This document shows, piece after piece, positions 47,639 to 56,990 of a stretch of 64,000 nucleotides of DNA (its first letter is position 1; each line of letters starts with the position of its first letter). The notes below the pieces were generated by a model. The model searched no databases. It had not been told where the DNA came from and saw nothing but the letters and a program-made list of their open reading frames with translations. The stretch is from Thermoplasmatota archaeon (lineage in GTDB: Archaea; Thermoplasmatota; Thermoplasmata; UBA10834), in contig JAHIRF010000005.1 of NCBI GenBank assembly GCA_018818785.1, positions 186,001 to 250,000 on the forward strand. The letters run 5' to 3'. Both the position numbers and the translations under genes were made by a program.

Positions 47639-49553
47639 GTTCCTGGATGTCGATCCCCGAACTCTCTAATATATCTAGATCGCCCGGGGGCAGGATGCTC
47701 TGTATCTCCTCTATCGGCACTCCGAACCTGTCGGCCAACACCTTGGCGAACCGGTTCTTCTCTATCCGACCGGGACGAAGGATCACCAGTCTCGTGCACT
47801 TCGCTCTGACCGCCGATATCGGTCCGCACATTATCTTGCGCTCATTTTCGTAGACGATCTCGCCGATCGCGAGTCTTATATCGATCTTGTTCGTGTAATT
47901 CCTCTTGCCTCGTATCACGAAAGCTCCCTTGGCGAGATATTCTCCGCTCTGCGGGGTCTTGCTGACCTGTTCTGGAAGCACCCAGTAGCCGGCAGCCGAC
48001 CCTATCTTCGCGTTCCATGCTTTTGATGTTGCGACCGCGAACTCGCACGCCTCTCTCAGGGTCTCCTCGCCCACTCCATCTTTCATCTTCACGACTATGC
48101 TCGGCGCACCGTGCATATCCGCATGGGCGTACCTGTCGCCATCGTCGAGATGTTTCTTGACGAGCATATCATTGCTCTTGGCATCCTTTCCACCGAGGAC
48201 TACCGCGTCCTCGCTGGATATGAACCACCTGTATCTCTCGAACCAGAATCTCTTGGTCGGCTTGTGCTTGGTCTTCTCTGCATCGGAGGCCTTCATCATC
48301 ATCTTCTTCTGCTGCTCTATCTCCTTTCTCGTCTCCACAAGGACGACGAGGAGGCCTTCCAGCTTCCTCTTGGCCTTCTTCGCATCTTCATAATATCGTT
48401 GAGCGCTGGATTCGACAGATCCCTTTATGTCCAGCCTAAAAGTCGCATCAGCGATCTTCACGTCGAGGATCGAGGACTTCCTGTCGAACGAGACCACACC
48501 CGGTATGTCGCCCACGTCTCCTGATGCGTCGACGTTCCGTTTCGCAGCCGCGATGATCGCGCTGACTTCGCCATATATTGCATACAACGCATCTCCCATG
48601 GCTTGCGCATCCTTGCTCTCATTCTGGAGGCTCGTCACAGCAGCCTCCTGTTGAGCGATCTTCCTCTTGAGCTTGCCTGAATCCTTCGATTCCTCAGCGA
48701 CCTTCTCCTTCTTGGTCGCGGGTTTCATCGATATGTATTCTTCAATGGCTTCCGAGAACGATGGGAATTCGCTCGTCTCTCCACCGTCGTATGTCCTCAT
48801 GCTGATGGGGACTACATCTTCTACCACGCCGCCTTTCTTGACGATTATCCCCTTCTCAGACTCCTTCGCTTCTTTCATCAGAGTCTTTATCATATCGAGG
48901 ATAGCGGAGGACTCATCCGCCGAGACATCCGCGGCCTCTCTATGAGGATCGATACCGAGGCGAGCGCACGCCTCCTCGCTGTATCTCCCACCCAGGTTCA
49001 TCCTGGTCGCAAGGGTCCTCACGATGTCCGCATCGGACGCCTTCATCATCTCCATGATCGCGCCTTGATCCATCTCGGACGGGTCAGGTATGGGTGGCGG
49101 GAATGCGAACTCTCTCCTCGCCCTGACTACCCTGTGCTTCCATGTGCGGCTGATGAGCGGCTGGATTATGATCCCGTCCTTCACGAGGACGACGTTGCCC
49201 TCAGCGAAGAGTTCCAGGACGAGTTCGTACTTGCCATCCTTCTCCAGCGTGAGCACGATTATCCTCTCGAAGCCCTGCTGCCTCACACCCGTCAGTCTGG
49301 CGTTCGACACTCTCTTCCTGAGCATCATGGCGAAGTCCGTGGGCTGCTGCGGCATCTCCTTCGTTTTGGTGGACCTAAAAAGCCATTTCCCGACGAAGAA
49401 ATTTATGAACTCCTTCCCCTCGCCACGGCTCTTCAGGGCGAGGATCAGATGTTCCCTTGTGGGCTGATAGACCTTATCAAGGTTCCAATCGACGTACCGC
49501 TGGAACTCCTTCACGACAGCTGTCACGTCGAAACTGCTCAGGGCTTCTTTCAT
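47607..49553 (-). CDS. rqcH: Ribosome-associated quality-control protein RqcH (NEMF/Rqc2 homologue)
   Basis: 648 aa. RqcH binds 60S/50S subunits blocked by peptidyl-tRNA and adds C-terminal tails to the nascent chain. The order is NFACT-N (SSFDVTAVVKEFQRYVDW...), a helix-hairpin-helix region (MEMMKASDADIVRTLATRMN), a long coiled coil and the NFACT-R domain with HADMHGAPSIVVKMKD. A minus-strand TATA-like element near 49583 gives a nearly leaderless ATG. Confidence 0.92.
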   Translation of the reverse strand: MKEALSSFDVTAVVKEFQRYVDWNLDKVYQPTREHLILALKSRGEGKEFINFFVGKWLFRSTKTKEMPQQPTDFAMMLRKRVSNARLTGVRQQGFERIIVLTLEKDGKYELVLELFAEGNVVLVKDGIIIQPLISRTWKHRVVRARREFAFPPPIPDPSEMDQGAIMEMMKASDADIVRTLATRMNLGGRYSEEACARLGIDPHREAADVSADESSAILDMIKTLMKEAKESEKGIIVKKGGVVEDVVPISMRTYDGGETSEFPSFSEAIEEYISMKPATKKEKVAEESKDSGKLKRKIAQQEAAVTSLQNESKDAQAMGDALYAIYGEVSAIIAAAKRNVDASGDVGDIPGVVSFDRKSSILDVKIADATFRLDIKGSVESSAQRYYEDAKKAKRKLEGLLVVLVETRKEIEQQKKMMMKASDAEKTKHKPTKRFWFERYRWFISSEDAVVLGGKDAKSNDMLVKKHLDDGDRYAHADMHGAPSIVVKMKDGVGEETLREACEFAVATSKAWNAKIGSAAGYWVLPEQVSKTPQSGEYLAKGAFVIRGKRNYTNKIDIRLAIGEIVYENERKIMCGPISAVRAKCTRLVILRPGRIEKNRFAKVLADRFGVPIEEIQSILPPGDLDILESSGIDIQELTSRRANGES

Positions 49554-49638
49554 CTGGATGATGAATCCTTGGTCTCGCTAATAAATGATGCGCATGCGCC
49601 CAGTATCTCCAGAAGGCCCTTCCCGATCCTCAATAACC

Positions 49639-49648
49639 TTTTAATATA
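49639..49648 (+). promoter_or_regulatory. TATA box of tRNA-Thr
   Basis: TTTTAATATA lies about 38 bp before the tRNA 5' end, predicting a leader of roughly 12 nt. Confidence 0.5.
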
Positions 49649-49681
49649 CCTGGCAGGATGACTTGCGGCCGGACACAGGAT

Positions 49682-49756
49682 GCCACTGTGGCTTAGAGGT
49701 ATAGCGACGCCTTGGTAAGGCGTAGGTCGAGGGTTCAATTCCCTCCAGTGGCTCCA
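49682..49756 (+). tRNA. tRNA-Thr (GGU), CCA encoded
   Basis: The acceptor stem is GCCACUG/CAGUGGC, discriminator U at 49753, and CCA (49754-49756) is in the DNA. Anticodon stem ACGCC/GGCGU encloses U-U-GGU-A-A, reading ACC and ACU. T-arm GAGGG-UUCAAUU-CCCUC is regular. There is no intron. Confidence 0.95.
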
Positions 49757-49843
49757 TCCCTTCTCTATCGTCATCTAGACGCGATGTCATGGAAAAATAT
49801 GAAAATCGAAAGGGTTTTCAGGTTTTCATCGACCGCTATCAGC

Positions 49844-52800
49844 TCACTCGACCACGGTGATCAAGACCTCGATCCTGAACATGCTCGAGGATCCGAGGAA
49901 TCCGAAGGTCGCTGCGCCGACATATGTCCCGGGGATGGCGGGCATGCCGTAATCGATGCTGAACGAGTACAGGCCGGACGAAACGAGCGGGGCTATCCCG
50001 GTCGCTGTTATGTATGTCCCTTCGACCCCTATCTGGACATTCAGTCCGAAGTATCCAGGGTTGCCGACAACCGTGTAGCCGAGCACCTTCACCAGGTATG
50101 TCCCATCAGCCACATCCCTCAGGGTGAGGCTCTCGTCCGATCCGCCTGCACCGACATACCAGTACGGTTCGTTCAAGGACGCTATGCCATCCTCGTTGGC
50201 GTCGTACCAGACACCCATGTCGATGTCTGGGCAATCAGACACTTCCCATACCGACACCTTCAGCACAGCTGCGCTCTCAACATAGATCGGCATCGTGTAG
50301 TCTGCGTTGGCCAGATCGGATTCGAAGTCGCTGCCCAGAACCCCCTGGTATATGGGCACGCTATCCCACTGGTATGATTTGGTCGGGTCCTCGCTACCTC
50401 CGCTCGCCGCGATCTCACCGTCGATCGTCACGTCGAACCATGCTGGTATCGATCCAGTCAAGGGATCTCCGTCCGAGATGTCCAGTTCGAGTTCGACCGC
50501 GGACGGTTCGAGACCGTTCAGAACGATCATCTTCGTGTATCCCTGGAGTGTCTCCGTCGGCGCATCGCCTGATATGAGCGGGCATCTCGTGACGATTGCG
50601 AACGGAGCTGGTGAACCTACTGCGGTCTCATAAGCACCGAGTGGAGCCGCTATCGCTTCCTTAGGTCCGCCCGTGTTCGTCCAGGAGCCGAATATGCCGG
50701 CGCCCATGTACCGCTCGTCGCTGGATGCGATGCCTGTCTCATAGTATCCAGGTCCGTAGGGGTCGTCGAACACTCCCTGCCACTCGCTCTCCGGATCAGT
50801 TGCCACCGGTGCGAGAACGTGTATGTTGATATCGGTAGGCAGGTCCGTCCATTCGACACAAGCCATGAGGTACGCGTTCGGATCTGGCATCTCAGTCGGG
50901 AGCGACCAGAATATCCTCCAGTCACCGACCTCGAACCTCCAGAATTTGTCGGTCACACCAGTGACCTCGTTGTTATATGGGGTATCGAAGTAGGATTCGC
51001 CACCGAATTCGAACTCGTACGACTGCGCAGGCACGTGTATCACGATTGGCAGGCATTGGATCCTCTCGCCATCATCTATGTAGACAGCTGCGCCGTACGA
51101 TCCGACATATGCATCATCGGGTACCGAGACGAGGAGTTCCCATGCAAGTTGTCCACCGGCAGGGACTGTCGCAGTCAGACTGGATGACCATTCTTCGGTC
51201 CCCGCCGCCCTTACCTCCGCCCACGGAAATTCATCCAGCTCATAATAGTCCAGCTGGAGGCTGACTTCAATTCCCATCATCGGGGCGATCGCCCTTATCC
51301 TGACGATCAGACCATCCGTTGTCCTCTCGATCGGGTCCTTGAGCATTATCTGGTTGGCGTTGCATTGCGAGCCGTCCACGCTGTACCTGAACAATTCCCA
51401 GTTCCCGGTGGTCTTCCCAACGGCACCATTGCCATTCAGATCCGCCCAGTCGTGCAGCTCGAGCCAATACTCGACATTCTGAACATAGTCCTGTTCAGGG
51501 TCGGTCTGCTCGTACGGGATGTACATGGTGACCTCCAGGAGGTCAGTGTCTGCAGGCACGTACGCTGTGATATCGACGAATATGTCCGACCTGGGCTTTG
51601 TGACGAAGTTCAGGGTATCACTGCCGGTCTTGAGCAGAATTTCCGGTGATACGACCACATCGGCATCCTCTGTGCCGAAGTTGGACGAAGTCACTCCCTG
51701 AACCGCTTCCTGTCCGGGCAGCATGAAGTTCGGGAACATCTCGTAGCTCTGTCCGTAGACATCGCCTGGGTAGACGACACCTCCGGTGAAGAGTGCTCCC
51801 TGAGTAGTGGAGACTACGCCTGCTGCACCGCTCATGGCATCCGTGAATGTCTTCGCGTTCAGCCAGCCAGTTCCTTGCTTGAACGGATCGAAGTGCATAT
51901 CATCGGCTGCTGCTAGCAGGACCGCCTTGGCGTAATCCTTCGCAGGCATCGCACCCTCGTTCGCGAGCTTGTACGCCTGGTATCCAAGAGCTGCGCCACC
52001 TGCTGCGGTCGGCGTCGCATGGCTCGTCCCACTTCCAAGCTGCGAGTGCCTGTACCCGTTCCCTATTGCTTCGTTGACCATGACGCTCATACTCGGGTCA
52101 TAGTTGAGCGGAGCCGGTTCCATGGAGTACATTCCAGATGCGATGATCTCGGAGTTCAGCTTGCCGTTCCTGCCAGGTCCGGAGTTCGAGAACGGAGCTA
52201 CGTCTCCCCACTGCGCATTGCCAGCGGGTTCGTAGCCCATGATGCCTCTGTACTGCATCGTCGTACCCGCACCAACATGGACCGAAGTGTAATCGGTCAC
52301 GCTGTGAACAGTGCCGTATCCGGGCCCACCGTTTCCGGAGGACCAGAACCAGAGTGTCGGTCCTGACATCGAGATCGTGGTGGCGATCATATCTATCAGC
52401 TGATAGCCCGCGGCCACAGTGGTATCTGACCATCCGTAGCTGTTCGTGACTATGTCTGCCTCATCGCCCGTGCCCAGGATCCCATCAACACCGTATTGCG
52501 CAAACAGCCACGCGTTCACCGTGCTTCCGGTGAATGGTATCGCTATGAGCTTAGCACCTGGTGCCATGCCCTCTAGCTGTCCGCCATAGGTATAGCCGTT
52601 GGCCAATGCTGCAGAGGAAGTCATAGTCCCATGCGTTCCCGCATAGGCTCCCATGAATGCTACTGCGTCGCCAGAATCTGCAACGAAATCCGCTCCATAT
52701 GTCCAGTCTGATGCGGGATACACATTGACTCCGTCGCTGATCCAGTAGACCATTCCGCCGGAGTAGTCAGCGTATCCATCGCCAGCGTTCCATGCGGAGA

Positions 52801-53827
52801 AGTCACTCTTCCCAGTGCTGGCATCGTACGCATCGAAATACGATATCTCATCACCCATGACGCACGCCTTGTCGTTGGTGAAGTCGAAATCGCGTGTGAC
52901 ATCGACGTAGACCGTGTCATAGACGCCGGCCACCTGTGAGTCCACAACCAGCACCGCGATGGATCCTCCCCAGAGCAGCTCAAGGGTCCAGTCAGGGCTG
53001 TATCCCATATGGACCACACCGCTCTGGCTCGAAAGCGCGTTACCATCGGCATCGGTCAGTCCCTTGATCAGGTACTTCGTGCCGTCGAACTTCACGTACT
53101 TGCTGTTCTTGACGGCGACCTCGGTCGAAGTGTCTACCACCCCTCCGCCTATGCTGCCGCTCGCCCATTGGTTGGCTGCATAGTCATCGTAGCAGATGGG
53201 CCATCCGGCGTATGTGCCGAACTCATACCTGGCCTGCTGTCCTTGCAGATCCGGATGAGCCATATCGAACCCGTCGTCGATGTCGGCCAGCAGTATCGTC
53301 TCACCCGTGTAACCGTCTTCCCACGCGGCCACCGCGCCATGTACTTCATCGACATCGATGTCCTCTGGCAACAGCGCAGCTATAGCGGCGGTCTCTTCCT
53401 TCGCGAGGTCCACTCTGTACGAATCGACCATCGGCTTTTCATAAGCAAGGATGCTCGTCACCGCATCGCTGTTCGCGAGCGCAAGAACCGTCTCCTTGTC
53501 CAGGGTCATGAGGCTCGTCAATTGGATGCCTGGGAATTCCTTTGCCTTTATCGGAGACAACCCTTTGGAGACCAGTAGTTCGTTGACCATCTCCTTATCC
53601 GATACGACCACATAGACTTCGAAGGGTCCGTCCGATTCCGCCAAGTCCTTCATGAGTCCGGAATCGATCTTGGACCCGCCCACATAGCCCACACTTCGCG
53701 CCACATCTCCGTTCACCGCTGCCTGCTCCGCAGCTGTCGGTGCGGAGCCGAGGACGACGAATGATGTCATCACCATCAGAGATGCCAACGCGAAACTGAG
53801 CGCAGCCTTCCTGAAAAACGTATTCAC
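49844..53827 (-). CDS. Large secreted subtilisin-like serine protease (S8)
   Basis: 1327 aa with a GTG start after GAGGGGGGT. A signal peptide (residues ~1-33) is followed by an I9-like propeptide region. The catalytic triad is Asp184 (ADIDDGFDMAHPDL), His399 (GTHGTMTSSAALANG) and Ser602 (GSGTSHATPTAAGGAA); the oxyanion Asn is 499 (SSGNGGPG). Asp and His are 215 residues apart instead of about 30, so an extra domain sits between them. About 650 residues of beta-rich domains follow, including a pre-peptidase-like repeat near the end (DGTYLVKVLGYTVVGNPGYF). No C-terminal membrane anchor is visible. Confidence 0.92.
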   Translation of the reverse strand: MNTFFRKAALSFALASLMVMTSFVVLGSAPTAAEQAAVNGDVARSVGYVGGSKIDSGLMKDLAESDGPFEVYVVVSDKEMVNELLVSKGLSPIKAKEFPGIQLTSLMTLDKETVLALANSDAVTSILAYEKPMVDSYRVDLAKEETAAIAALLPEDIDVDEVHGAVAAWEDGYTGETILLADIDDGFDMAHPDLQGQQARYEFGTYAGWPICYDDYAANQWASGSIGGGVVDTSTEVAVKNSKYVKFDGTKYLIKGLTDADGNALSSQSGVVHMGYSPDWTLELLWGGSIAVLVVDSQVAGVYDTVYVDVTRDFDFTNDKACVMGDEISYFDAYDASTGKSDFSAWNAGDGYADYSGGMVYWISDGVNVYPASDWTYGADFVADSGDAVAFMGAYAGTHGTMTSSAALANGYTYGGQLEGMAPGAKLIAIPFTGSTVNAWLFAQYGVDGILGTGDEADIVTNSYGWSDTTVAAGYQLIDMIATTISMSGPTLWFWSSGNGGPGYGTVHSVTDYTSVHVGAGTTMQYRGIMGYEPAGNAQWGDVAPFSNSGPGRNGKLNSEIIASGMYSMEPAPLNYDPSMSVMVNEAIGNGYRHSQLGSGTSHATPTAAGGAALGYQAYKLANEGAMPAKDYAKAVLLAAADDMHFDPFKQGTGWLNAKTFTDAMSGAAGVVSTTQGALFTGGVVYPGDVYGQSYEMFPNFMLPGQEAVQGVTSSNFGTEDADVVVSPEILLKTGSDTLNFVTKPRSDIFVDITAYVPADTDLLEVTMYIPYEQTDPEQDYVQNVEYWLELHDWADLNGNGAVGKTTGNWELFRYSVDGSQCNANQIMLKDPIERTTDGLIVRIRAIAPMMGIEVSLQLDYYELDEFPWAEVRAAGTEEWSSSLTATVPAGGQLAWELLVSVPDDAYVGSYGAAVYIDDGERIQCLPIVIHVPAQSYEFEFGGESYFDTPYNNEVTGVTDKFWRFEVGDWRIFWSLPTEMPDPNAYLMACVEWTDLPTDINIHVLAPVATDPESEWQGVFDDPYGPGYYETGIASSDERYMGAGIFGSWTNTGGPKEAIAAPLGAYETAVGSPAPFAIVTRCPLISGDAPTETLQGYTKMIVLNGLEPSAVELELDISDGDPLTGSIPAWFDVTIDGEIAASGGSEDPTKSYQWDSVPIYQGVLGSDFESDLANADYTMPIYVESAAVLKVSVWEVSDCPDIDMGVWYDANEDGIASLNEPYWYVGAGGSDESLTLRDVADGTYLVKVLGYTVVGNPGYFGLNVQIGVEGTYITATGIAPLVSSGLYSFSIDYGMPAIPGTYVGAATFGFLGSSSMFRIEVLITVVE

Positions 53828-54122
53828 TGTTTACCCCCCTCAATACCTAGACCACTCTGAGCGTGGTCTTAACCGTTAAGTCCGGAACCGCGATTAGCGG
53901 TATTATACTCTATCGGCGAAGGGCAAGGTCAGTAGGACGAAAACCGAAGGAAGATCGGTGCGCGAATGAACACTTCTGTCATCGAAGACACCCCCCTTCT
54001 TCTAGCCTCATCGATTCGTCGAAAACAGTCAGTCGGATGACGGGTTTCCTCGTCAATCTTAAAGTATGAAAACCATCTCTCGTGCAACGATAAGTATTGG
54101 AGCCCGAGAACGGAAGGATACG
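53828..54122. promoter_or_regulatory. Divergent control region between protease and DASS transporter
   Basis: No gene is seen in these 295 bp. AGACCAC (53849-53855) and GTGGTCT (53863-53869) form a 7-bp inverted repeat with a 7-nt spacer. It lies over the predicted protease transcription start, downstream of a minus-strand TTAACGGTTAA element near 53870-53880. A plus-strand TCTTAAAGTA near 54057-54066 is the likely transporter promoter. Confidence 0.45.
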
Positions 54123-55697
54123 ATGAACAAGTACTCTCCAAGACCCTGGTTCGTCCATGGCGTGAACGAGCCTGGTGATGAGATATCTGCCAGACGGATC
54201 GGGAAGTTGTTGCTCAACAAGCAGAGGACCGGCCTCTTCCTCGGCCCTCTGGTATTCGTAATCATCCTGCTCATCCCAGAGCCACAGTCCATGATAGATG
54301 CTGCGGCGAATGTCGGCGCATCCGAACACGCTCCTCAGATCGCATTGGGCACACTTCTCTGGGTCCTCATCTGGTGGATCTCAGAGTGTGTTCCGCTGGG
54401 AATCGCCGCGTTGATACCTCCGATAGTCTTCTCGATGTCGCGAATAGTCGGCTGGAAGACATCGCTCACATCATTCACTGACCCCATCATCTGGATATTC
54501 ATGGCCGGTTTCGTTCTTGCTGCGGCATTCAGGAAATGGGATCTCGACCGCCGCATAGCAGTGAGGTTGGGGTTGTTGTACAAGGGGAAGAACCCAATGA
54601 TCGCAGCATTCTTCGTCGCTGCGTTACCGGTGTTCATACTGACGCTCACGGGTTCCATCACGGCATCGACTGCAGTCGTGTTTCCATTCCTCATAGCATA
54701 TCTCTCGATGGCCGGCATCAAACCTGGTGGCAGATACAGTGAAGCTTGTATGCTCGTGCTCGCTCAGGCAGCGACCGCAGGTGCGATGCTGCTCCTCATC
54801 AGCACTCCGCCCAACCTGATCGCCAAGAGCACCGCGCAGGAATTCGGGAACATCGACATCACCTTCTTGGACTGGCTCATAATCGGAACGCCCCATGCCC
54901 TGATCGGTCTTCTCATCTCTTGGATCGTCGTTTTCAAAGTGTTGAGGCCCGAGGAGAAGAGTGTAGCCGCGGACCGCGGCAAGATGATGGCATTGTCCAA
55001 GCAGCTTGGTCGTATGAGCCGAGGGGAGAAGGTGGTCGTCGGTCTGTTGCTCACGGCGATCAGCCTGTGGGTGCTCCCGTCCGTGGTCAAGATACTGGCT
55101 GGCTACAATGCTGATCTTCTGCCTCTTTCGAACGATCTGACTGCCATAATGCCGGAGGCGATGCCCGCGGTCCTGGTGATTCTGCTCGCTGGTCTCATAA
55201 AGGTCAGGGGGGAACCGATCCTCAAATGGGAGGAACTCGCCCGTGGTATCGACTGGAACATCGTCTTCCTATTCGGAGGCGGCATCGCCCTCGGCATAGG
55301 ACTAGCCGAGAGCGGGTTCGCGAATTGGCTCGCCACGGGCGTCAGCGGTGCTCTGGGGCCGAACCCTGGCGCGTGGGCGATCTTCGCGATGTCCTGCGTG
55401 CTCGGGTTCTTGTTGACATATGCTGCATCGAACACGGCCGCTGCGTTGATTACCTGTCCTATAGCCGCGACCCTCGCATTGGGTGCAGGGGTGTCCCCGA
55501 TCCCGCCGATCATCGGGGCTGCACTCGCTTGTTCCATATCGAGTGCCATCCCGTCGACGACGCCACCGATGGCGATAGTCTACAGCTCTGGGTATGTCAA
55601 GATGTGGAGCATGTTCAAGGTGGGAATCATTTCCGACTTGCTCAGGTTGGGCGTGTTGATACTGATAGGTCCATTCCTCGCCAATATGCTCGTGTGA
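54123..55697 (+). CDS. DASS/SLC13-family anion transporter (sulfate or dicarboxylate)
   Basis: 524 aa from ATG 54123, preceded by GGAAGGAT; ATG 54066 lies too close to the TATA box. About 11-12 membrane helices. The substrate/Na+ motifs are TGSITASTAVVFPFL and LLISTPPNLIAKS in the first half and YAASNTAAALITCPIA in the second. Family members import sulfate, succinate or citrate with Na+; the anion cannot be told from sequence. Confidence 0.9.
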   Translation: MNKYSPRPWFVHGVNEPGDEISARRIGKLLLNKQRTGLFLGPLVFVIILLIPEPQSMIDAAANVGASEHAPQIALGTLLWVLIWWISECVPLGIAALIPPIVFSMSRIVGWKTSLTSFTDPIIWIFMAGFVLAAAFRKWDLDRRIAVRLGLLYKGKNPMIAAFFVAALPVFILTLTGSITASTAVVFPFLIAYLSMAGIKPGGRYSEACMLVLAQAATAGAMLLLISTPPNLIAKSTAQEFGNIDITFLDWLIIGTPHALIGLLISWIVVFKVLRPEEKSVAADRGKMMALSKQLGRMSRGEKVVVGLLLTAISLWVLPSVVKILAGYNADLLPLSNDLTAIMPEAMPAVLVILLAGLIKVRGEPILKWEELARGIDWNIVFLFGGGIALGIGLAESGFANWLATGVSGALGPNPGAWAIFAMSCVLGFLLTYAASNTAAALITCPIAATLALGAGVSPIPPIIGAALACSISSAIPSTTPPMAIVYSSGYVKMWSMFKVGIISDLLRLGVLILIGPFLANMLV

Positions 55698-55780
55698 TCG
55701 GGTGTTTCTTCACCTGGCGCGCGTCCGTTGAGCGCATGCCCGAGCGTGTGCGCGCGTGGCCGGTGCGCTCGTCCTACGCG

Positions 55781-55790
55781 CTTAAATACG
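55781..55790 (+). promoter_or_regulatory. TATA-like box of ftsZ2
   Basis: CTTAAATACG lies about 38 bp before the ftsZ2 ATG in an otherwise very GC-rich, CG-alternating stretch (55725-55780). Confidence 0.5.
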
Positions 55791-55823
55791 ATTGGAACAC
55801 AAGTGTACGTATAGGGATGCACG

Positions 55824-56981
55824 ATGCCACTGGATTTCATCAGTAGCGCGCTCAACAGGAATAGTGAGCGATCGTCTTCCGAGCAATCGAATGACGATCT
55901 CGAGATCGAGAAGATTGCAGCGGGCCTAAATGTCCGTATCAAACTAGTTGGTTGTGGTGGGGCCGGTTCGAATACCGTCACCAGGTGTTACGAGGACGAT
56001 CTATCCGGTGTCGAGATGATCGCGATCAATACAGATGCCAAACATCTTCTATCCGTCAAATGCGGCCGGAAACTGCTCATCGGAAAGTTGCTCACGAGAG
56101 GCATGGGTGCCGGTGCTAGACCTGAGATCGGTGAGAAAGCCGCGATGGAGAATGAACGCGAGATAGGAGAGTTCATGAAGGAGGCGCAGATCGTCTTCAT
56201 CACCGCTGGCATGGGCGGTGGGACTGGCACAAGTTCATCGTTCGTCGCATCGCGTCTCGCGAAAGAGGCACGTGCACTCACCATCGGGATAGTCACCCTT
56301 CCATTCAAATCAGAAGGCGAGATGCGGATGGAGAATGCGTTGTCGGGATTGACGCGCTTGTCGAAAGTATGCGACACCACGATCGTGATACCGAACGATA
56401 CGCTTCTCGAACTAGTCCCCAACCTCCCTGTCCAGGCAGCGTTCAAGGTCGCAGACGAACTTCTTCTGCAGACAATAAGAGGGTTGACCGAGATGCTCAC
56501 CCGCTCCGGATTGGTGAATGTTGATTTCGCGGACCTGAGGACGATCATGGACGAAGGCGGAGTCTCGTTGATCGGTGTGGGCGAGTCGGATAGTGCGCCC
56601 GGCGACCGCATGGACGAAGCGGTCGAGGAAGCATTGACTTCGCCGTTGCTTGGGATGATGGATCTGAAAGAAGCCAAGGGCGCTTTGATAAGGGTCGTCG
56701 GTGGTCCGGACATGGCCATTGAAGAAGCAGCGAGAGCCGCGGAGATCATCTCTGGCAGATTGAGGCACAATGGTCGGCTTATCTGGGGTTGCTCTCTCGA
56801 ACCGGAGATGTCTGGACGGGTCAAGATACTCCTCATAGCGACCGGGGCCAAATCGCAATATGTGCTTCGGAGAGATGGGGAAGATGCGGTCATGCAGTCT
56901 GCAGGCCAGGATTACCGTGGCGAGATCAATCTCCCGCCGGATATCCGTTCGGACGAAGACCTTGCGATGTTCGTCAGATGA
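55824..56981 (+). CDS. ftsZ2: Cell division protein FtsZ2
   Basis: 385 aa. GTP-binding parts are VGCGGAGSNTVTR, AINTDAKHLL and the tubulin signature FITAGMGGGTGTSSSF, whose last Gly is Ser here. VIPNDTLLELVPNLPVQAAF, ADELLLQTIRGLTEMLTRSG, VNVDFADLRTIM and IGVGESDS follow haloarchaeal FtsZ2 as I recall it. In archaea FtsZ1 builds the ring scaffold and FtsZ2 drives constriction. An N-terminal extension of ~35 residues, rich in Ser, Asn and Asp, and a C-terminal tail with an acidic end are present. It converges on feoB. Confidence 0.95.
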   Translation: MPLDFISSALNRNSERSSSEQSNDDLEIEKIAAGLNVRIKLVGCGGAGSNTVTRCYEDDLSGVEMIAINTDAKHLLSVKCGRKLLIGKLLTRGMGAGARPEIGEKAAMENEREIGEFMKEAQIVFITAGMGGGTGTSSSFVASRLAKEARALTIGIVTLPFKSEGEMRMENALSGLTRLSKVCDTTIVIPNDTLLELVPNLPVQAAFKVADELLLQTIRGLTEMLTRSGLVNVDFADLRTIMDEGGVSLIGVGESDSAPGDRMDEAVEEALTSPLLGMMDLKEAKGALIRVVGGPDMAIEEAARAAEIISGRLRHNGRLIWGCSLEPEMSGRVKILLIATGAKSQYVLRRDGEDAVMQSAGQDYRGEINLPPDIRSDEDLAMFVR

Positions 56982-56990
56982 AACCAAGCG

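Noticed and set aside
49554-49756. Functional link between rqcH and the divergent tRNA-Thr
   Set aside because: RqcH/Rqc2 proteins use Ala and Thr tRNAs for tailing in some organisms, but one adjacent tRNA gene with its own promoter is no evidence of a link.
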